From: VAZQ01 sp045811525
GTDB lineage: Bacteria; Pseudomonadota; Alphaproteobacteria; Rhizobiales; Xanthobacteraceae
NCBI GenBank assembly: GCA_045811525.1
Contig: JBJMTV010000044.1
Coordinates: 1-64,000, forward strand
Length of the DNA: 64,000 nucleotides
Direction: 5' to 3'
In this document: positions 59,781-64,000 of the stretch, piece after piece
Position numbering within the stretch: the first letter of the stretch is position 1
Layout of the letters: the number at the start of each line of letters is the position of its first letter
Notes under the pieces: model-generated
The model's input: only the letters and a program-made list of their open reading frames with translations
Told to the model about the DNA's origin: nothing
The model's database searches: none
Position numbers and translations under genes: made by a program

Positions 59781-60767
59781 CTATTCGATCACCTCGTCTA
59801 CGCGCGCGAGGAGGGTGGCTGGTATCTCGAGGTTTAACATTCTGGCGGCTTGCATATTGATGACGAGTTCGAACTTGGTCGCTTGCAGAACCGGCAGATC
59901 GGCAGGTTTTGCGCCCTTCAGAATCCGGCCGCAGTAAGCTCCCATTTGCCGGAAGGTATCTGCAAAGCTCGTACCATAGCTGATCAGCCCGCCAGCTTCG
60001 GTGTATTCGCGTACCGAGTAGGTGGCTGGCACGCCGTGTCGCACCGCCAGCATAGCGAGTTGAACGCGCCGGCTCTGGAACAATCCATCGCCGCTGACGA
60101 GGAGAACGTCGGCGCGCTGGCGCACGAGCGCTGCATAAGCGAGGTCGATCTCCCGCGTGGTCCCGGCCTCGAACACATCAACTTGGAGGTTGAGCGATGC
60201 GGCGGCGGCCTCCACATCCGTCACGGTGGAGCGGGAAGCAAATGTGTTGGCCGGATTGACGAGAACGGCAACGCGCGCTGCTTTGGGCACGAGTTCGCGG
60301 ACGAGCCCAAGCCGCTTCGCTGCAAGCTCCGCAGTGAAGAAATTGACCCCCGTTACGTTTCCCCCTGGTCGCGCAAGGCTCGCGACCAGCCCGAGCTTCA
60401 CCGGGTCTTCTCCAACCCCGGCCACAATAGGTATGCTTGATGTCGCAGCCTTAGCGGCAAGGGCAGCGGGAGTGCTAGCCCCCGTGACGATGACTCGGGA
60501 GTTTGCCCGGATCAGGCCCGCTACAAGTTCGGGATATCGCTGGTACTGGCCTTCGGCCCAGCGATATTCGATCGTGACGTTCTGGTTCTCTATGTAACCA
60601 ACCTCGCCGAGCCCCTGCCGGAACGCGGCCACGCGGGAAACGGACGTTTCCGCAGACCCGGCGTTGATGAGACCGACAACTGGCATCGACGACGGTTGCG
60701 CACCCGCAAAAACGGGCCACCCCACTGCGGCGCCGCCAGACAGGGTAATGAGGTCGCGCCGCTTCAC
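59781..60767 (-). CDS. ABC transporter substrate-binding protein (ABC_sub_bind family), orphan
   Basis: A 328-residue binding protein with a Tat-like/lipidless signal (MKRRDLITLSGGAAVGWPVF, then AGAQ). The conserved text MPVVGLINAGSAETSVSRVA, FRQGLGEVGYIENQNVTIEY and PIVAGVGEDPVKLGLVASLA, PGGNVTGV matches the PF04392-type family greatly expanded in Bradyrhizobiaceae. GTG 60767 is chosen because it gives the standard MKRRDLITL start; upstream codons do not match. No permease or ATPase genes are adjacent. Confidence 0.9.
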   Translation of the reverse strand: MKRRDLITLSGGAAVGWPVFAGAQPSSMPVVGLINAGSAETSVSRVAAFRQGLGEVGYIENQNVTIEYRWAEGQYQRYPELVAGLIRANSRVIVTGASTPAALAAKAATSSIPIVAGVGEDPVKLGLVASLARPGGNVTGVNFFTAELAAKRLGLVRELVPKAARVAVLVNPANTFASRSTVTDVEAAAASLNLQVDVFEAGTTREIDLAYAALVRQRADVLLVSGDGLFQSRRVQLAMLAVRHGVPATYSVREYTEAGGLISYGTSFADTFRQMGAYCGRILKGAKPADLPVLQATKFELVINMQAARMLNLEIPATLLARVDEVIE

Positions 60768-60928
60768 ACCGTCACCCTGAGTCTGTTCGCAGGACGTCGC
60801 ACACGCGCGAAGTGTAGCACACCCGAGCTGACAGCAGCACACAGCGGCTGCGCGCGCTCTACTGAGCTGTATCAGTGATAACAGGCTCGGCCGTTTTCAC
60901 CCGTGCCGTCCACACGATTGTGTGCGAA

Positions 60929-61999
60929 CTACTGGGCGGGCTGCAATACAAGCCGCTGGTTCGGCGCGAAGCGAAAGAAATCCGGCCGCTCGAACAGAAA
61001 GCGCAACGGCGTTCGCCGCACCGCCCAGAACCAGGCGAGGGCACCGGCTACGCCGGCCAGCGTGACCAGCACACACACCGCGCCGATGTCACTGACCAAC
61101 CCCGACTTGAGCAGCAAGGCACGACTGGCCGCCATGGGCAGGAAGAAGGCAAGATAAACGACGATGGAGTTGCGACCGCAGTAACGCAGGGGCGTGGCGA
61201 GCCCGCTGCGCGCCAGCAAAGTCGAGGTTGCGACCACCGCGCATGCGCCGGCGAGCCCGAGCCCCAGCGACACGAGCGGCAGCTCGGCGAGCCCGTTGAA
61301 CACCAGTAGGCCGTTTGCCAACCCCCACGCGACCAGCCCGGCAAAGGCGATCTCGGGATGGGTGCCGACGTGTTTGGCAAAGCCAAAGATGCGCGGGGCG
61401 AGCAGGTACCCCGTGTAGAAATAGACGAAGCGGCTCGCGAACTCGTCGACGACCGTGCCTCCGGTATGAGCATGGGCAATTTCCAGAGTGGCAGCGCCGA
61501 GCCACACCAGGAGCGGGGGAATGCGCAGCCCATGGGCCAGTTTGCTGACGACGAAGAAAATCGGCAGGAGATATATGAACCAAAGCGTGCCGAACGGCTC
61601 CCAGAACGACTGGGCGTAGAGCCAGACGGTGCTGAGCACCCCGTGCTCCTGGACGAAGACGGGTGCCTTCACGGCGAACTGGATCGCCGTCCACAACAGG
61701 TAGAAATAGGCGAAATGCACGACCTTACGGTCGAGATAGATGCGCCAGTCGCGGTCGATGACCCGAGCCAGGAACAGGCCTGAAATCAAGAAGAAGTCGG
61801 GCATGCGGAAGGGCTTGGCGAAAGCAACGACGACGTGCAGCCAGCCTTCACGGCCGGCGATGTTCTCGACGCCGAGCGTCGAATGCATCATCACCACAAA
61901 GATGATGCAAAAGCCCTTCGCGTAATCGACCCAGTCGACTCGCTGATCACCCGTTGCAGCGGCGCCATGTCTCGGAAAACCATGTCTCGGAAGTGCCAT
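60929..61999 (-). CDS. Membrane acyltransferase (acyltransferase-3 family)
   Basis: A 356-residue integral membrane protein with about ten transmembrane segments. The family hallmark is RVDWVDYAKGFCIIFVVMMH with the conserved His at the end of TM1, then RMPDFFLISGLFLARVIDRD. It should O-acylate a sugar, glucan or polysaccharide at the inner membrane. The start is uncertain: ATG 61999, 62011 and 62041 and GTG 62098 are all in frame, and 61999 is chosen for its weak GAG and nearness to the conserved domain. It is divergent from hrpB. Confidence 0.88.
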   Translation of the reverse strand: MALPRHGFPRHGAAATGDQRVDWVDYAKGFCIIFVVMMHSTLGVENIAGREGWLHVVVAFAKPFRMPDFFLISGLFLARVIDRDWRIYLDRKVVHFAYFYLLWTAIQFAVKAPVFVQEHGVLSTVWLYAQSFWEPFGTLWFIYLLPIFFVVSKLAHGLRIPPLLVWLGAATLEIAHAHTGGTVVDEFASRFVYFYTGYLLAPRIFGFAKHVGTHPEIAFAGLVAWGLANGLLVFNGLAELPLVSLGLGLAGACAVVATSTLLARSGLATPLRYCGRNSIVVYLAFFLPMAASRALLLKSGLVSDIGAVCVLVTLAGVAGALAWFWAVRRTPLRFLFERPDFFRFAPNQRLVLQPAQ

Positions 62000-62098
62000 T
62001 TCAGCTCGCATTTGTATCGTATACGGACGGATGCCTTGCATTCCCTTAAATCCATTCAAATGCGATGCCAGGCGGCGCGCTAACCCGTGATTAACCAC

Positions 62099-64000
62099 GT
62101 GAATGAGCCGCTCCCGATCGATTGCGTCCTCCCGCAGCTGTGCACAGCATTGCGCGTGAGCAATGCCGCGGTGCTGGTTGCGCCGCCCGGTGCCGGGAAG
62201 ACCACGCGGGTGCCGCTCGTCCTTGCTGCGGAGCCCTGGGCAAAGGAAAAACGTATCATCGTGTTGGCGCCACGGCGGCTCGCCGCGCGTGCCGCCGCTG
62301 CCCGGATGGCGCGGACGCTCGCGGAGCCGGTTGGCGCCACCGTGGGCTATCGCGTGCGGTTCGGATCAAAAGTGTCGCACTCCACGCGGATCGAGGTGGT
62401 GACCGAAGGCATCTTTACCCGGCGGGTGCTGGACGACCCCGCATTGGGCGATGTCGCCGCAGTGCTGTTCGATGAGTTTCACGAGCGCTCGCTCGAAGCC
62501 GACTTGGCGCTGGCGCTCGCTCGCGACCTGCAGCTGGGACTGCGCGAGGACTTAAGGATCGTGGTGATGTCCGCCACCATCGACGGTGCCCGGATTCGTC
62601 AGCTGTTGGGGCATGGCGCAGAAGAGGCAGCGTTGGTCGAGAGCGCCGGGCGCGCGTTTCCGGTGGAAACACGCTACCTCGGCCGCGATCCGCGCCTTCC
62701 TATAGAGAGGCAAGTGGCCGATGCCGTCATGCGCGCGTTACGCGCTGAAGCTGGTTCGGTTCTGGTGTTTCTGCCGGGCGCAGGCGAGATCCGACGCACC
62801 GAGTCGCTGCTGCATGAGGGGGTGTTGGATTCCGACGTGGATGTGGTGGCGCTCTATGGTGCCCTCGAAGGCGACGCTCAAGACCGCGCCATTATGCCGG
62901 CGCCGCCCGGGCGCCGCAAAGTGGTGCTCGCGACTTCGATCGCCGAGACCTCGCTCACGATAGAAGGAGTGCGCGTCGTCATTGATTGCGGCCTGGCACG
63001 GGTGCCGCGCTACGAGCCGGACGTGGGACTAACCCGTTTGGAGACGGTGCGAGTATCGCACGCCTCCGCTGAGCAGCGGCGTGGTCGTGCGGGACGCATC
63101 GAGCCTGGCGTCTGTTACCGGCTCTGGGACGAGGCGCAAACGGCAGCGCTGGCTCTCTCCAATCGCCCGGAGATCCTCACGGCGGATCTCTCGGGCATGG
63201 TGCTCGATCTGGCGCATTGGGGCCTCACCGATCCGGCGTCACTTGCGTTTCTCGATCCACCGCCGGCGGCGGCGCTCGCCGCGGCCAAGACGCTCCTGCT
63301 GGAGCTCGGCGCCATCGATGTTGAGGGACGCATCACCGCCGACGGCAGGCGGCTGCGCGAGCTCCCTTTGCCGCCGCGGCTCGCACGCATGGTGGTCGAT
63401 GCGGCAGCGCGCGGGCAGGCCGCAAGTGCCGCACTGATCGCCTTGGTGCTCACGGAACGCGCTCTTGGCGGAAGCGATGTCGACCTGCGGCATCGCCTTG
63501 AGGAGATTGCGCGGGACCGATCTGCCCGCGCTGTCGAGGCGCGCGCGATGGCCACGCGGTGGGCAGGCATTGCGGTCGCGAGCAGGGGCCCCGCGACCGA
63601 AGGGACGCAATCAGGACAGGAAACAATGTCGGCAGCTGCGTTGCTGGCGCTTGCCTATCCCGATCGCGTCGCGAAAAACCGGGGGGCGGACGGCGCCTTT
63701 CTGCTGGCTAACGGACGCGGCGCCAAGGTAGACCCGGCGTCAGCTTTGGCGCGCGAGACTTTCCTCAGTGTCGCCGAGATCAGCGGCAAAGCCGCCCAAG
63801 CGCGCATCGTGCTGGCCGCGCCCTTGAGCCTCGAGGAGATCGAGCGCGAGTTTTCACATCGCATCGAAGAGCGCGAAGAGATCACTTTCGACGAGCAAAG
63901 CTGTGGTTTGCGCGGGCGCGGGTCGCGCCGGCTCGGTGCACTGCTGCTTGCCGATCAACCGATGCCGGTCGTGGCCAATGAGGAAACCTCGCGCATGCTG
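62099..64000 (+). CDS. hrpB: ATP-dependent helicase HrpB, 3'-truncated by window edge
   Basis: The first 634 codons of a DEAH-family helicase that is normally about 820 residues. The frame starts at GTG 62099 (MNEPLPIDCVLPQL); another in-frame GTG at 62087 is possible. Motifs: APPGAGKTTRVPLVL (residues 28-42), VLAPRRLAARAAAARMA, VLFDEFHERSLEADLAL, VVMSATIDGARI, FLPGAGEIRRTE, ATSIAETSLTIEGVR and QRRGRAGRIEPG. The C-terminal HrpB-specific domain begins near the window end. The frame remains open at 64000. Confidence 0.95.
   Translation, partial: MNEPLPIDCVLPQLCTALRVSNAAVLVAPPGAGKTTRVPLVLAAEPWAKEKRIIVLAPRRLAARAAAARMARTLAEPVGATVGYRVRFGSKVSHSTRIEVVTEGIFTRRVLDDPALGDVAAVLFDEFHERSLEADLALALARDLQLGLREDLRIVVMSATIDGARIRQLLGHGAEEAALVESAGRAFPVETRYLGRDPRLPIERQVADAVMRALRAEAGSVLVFLPGAGEIRRTESLLHEGVLDSDVDVVALYGALEGDAQDRAIMPAPPGRRKVVLATSIAETSLTIEGVRVVIDCGLARVPRYEPDVGLTRLETVRVSHASAEQRRGRAGRIEPGVCYRLWDEAQTAALALSNRPEILTADLSGMVLDLAHWGLTDPASLAFLDPPPAAALAAAKTLLLELGAIDVEGRITADGRRLRELPLPPRLARMVVDAAARGQAASAALIALVLTERALGGSDVDLRHRLEEIARDRSARAVEARAMATRWAGIAVASRGPATEGTQSGQETMSAAALLALAYPDRVAKNRGADGAFLLANGRGAKVDPASALARETFLSVAEISGKAAQARIVLAAPLSLEEIEREFSHRIEEREEITFDEQSCGLRGRGSRRLGALLLADQPMPVVANEETSRML

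Overview
This 64 kb window is a GC-rich chromosomal segment from an alphaproteobacterium, most likely a Hyphomicrobiales (Rhizobiales) member near the Bradyrhizobiaceae/Xanthobacteraceae. That placement rests on recognised proteins and gene order, not on a search: recA-alaS-icd, a DUF1476 gene beside purC-purS-purQ-purL-bolA-grxD, DUF6867 inside a liv transporter, DUF2865 and DUF4189-type small secreted proteins, and EcfG-type promoter sequences. I see no rRNA, tRNA, CRISPR array, prophage or intact insertion sequence.

Layout. 1-9 kb: 3' part of recA, metF-like reductase, alaS, a cyclic-nucleotide-gated K+ channel, icd, and a TrmJ methyltransferase with a fused C-terminal DUF559-like domain. 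9-17 kb: HpaI-type aldolase with the F1-ATPase inhibitor zeta subunit (DUF1476), then purC-purS-purQ-purL-bolA-grxD, interrupted by an arylmalonate-decarboxylase-like gene and a small secreted cysteine protein, and closed by a strong bidirectional terminator. 17-22.5 kb (all minus): rpe, amidohydrolase, purB, murI, a small putative ABM-fold protein, rpsD. 22.5-27 kb: DadA-like oxidoreductase, polysaccharide deacetylase, P1 peptidase, ccdA. 27-33 kb: a branched-chain amino acid/aromatic-type ABC transporter (substrate-binding protein, DUF6867, livF, livG, livM, livH). 33-38 kb: HpaB/HpaC-type two-component monooxygenase, a membrane protein, pcaD and pcaB (beta-ketoadipate pathway).

38-45 kb: a cox-type molybdenum hydroxylase cluster (coxG, coxS, coxM, coxD, coxE, two XdhC-family genes and a MoeA-like/MobA-like fusion). 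It encodes the Fe-S and FAD subunits and the maturation machinery, but the molybdopterin-binding large subunit (coxL) is absent. 45-52 kb: two small secreted proteins, CsbD, a RhlE-type helicase, an alpha/beta hydrolase, an LhgO-like oxidoreductase, DUF2865 and an NhaD-type antiporter. 52-64 kb: polA, DUF4142, a NepR-like small gene, a trehalose-synthase-like GH13 enzyme, two orphan periplasmic binding proteins, an acyltransferase and the 5' part of hrpB.

The most notable observations are: (i) a Pol I whose 3'-5' exonuclease metal ligands are almost all replaced while its polymerase and 5' nuclease motifs are intact; (ii) a PcaB whose fumarase-superfamily signature loop has lost its serines and lysine; (iii) a cox operon without coxL; (iv) three EcfG-type (general stress response) promoter matches upstream of csbD, DUF4142 and a NepR-like gene; (v) the TrmJ-DUF559 fusion with a degraded nuclease core.
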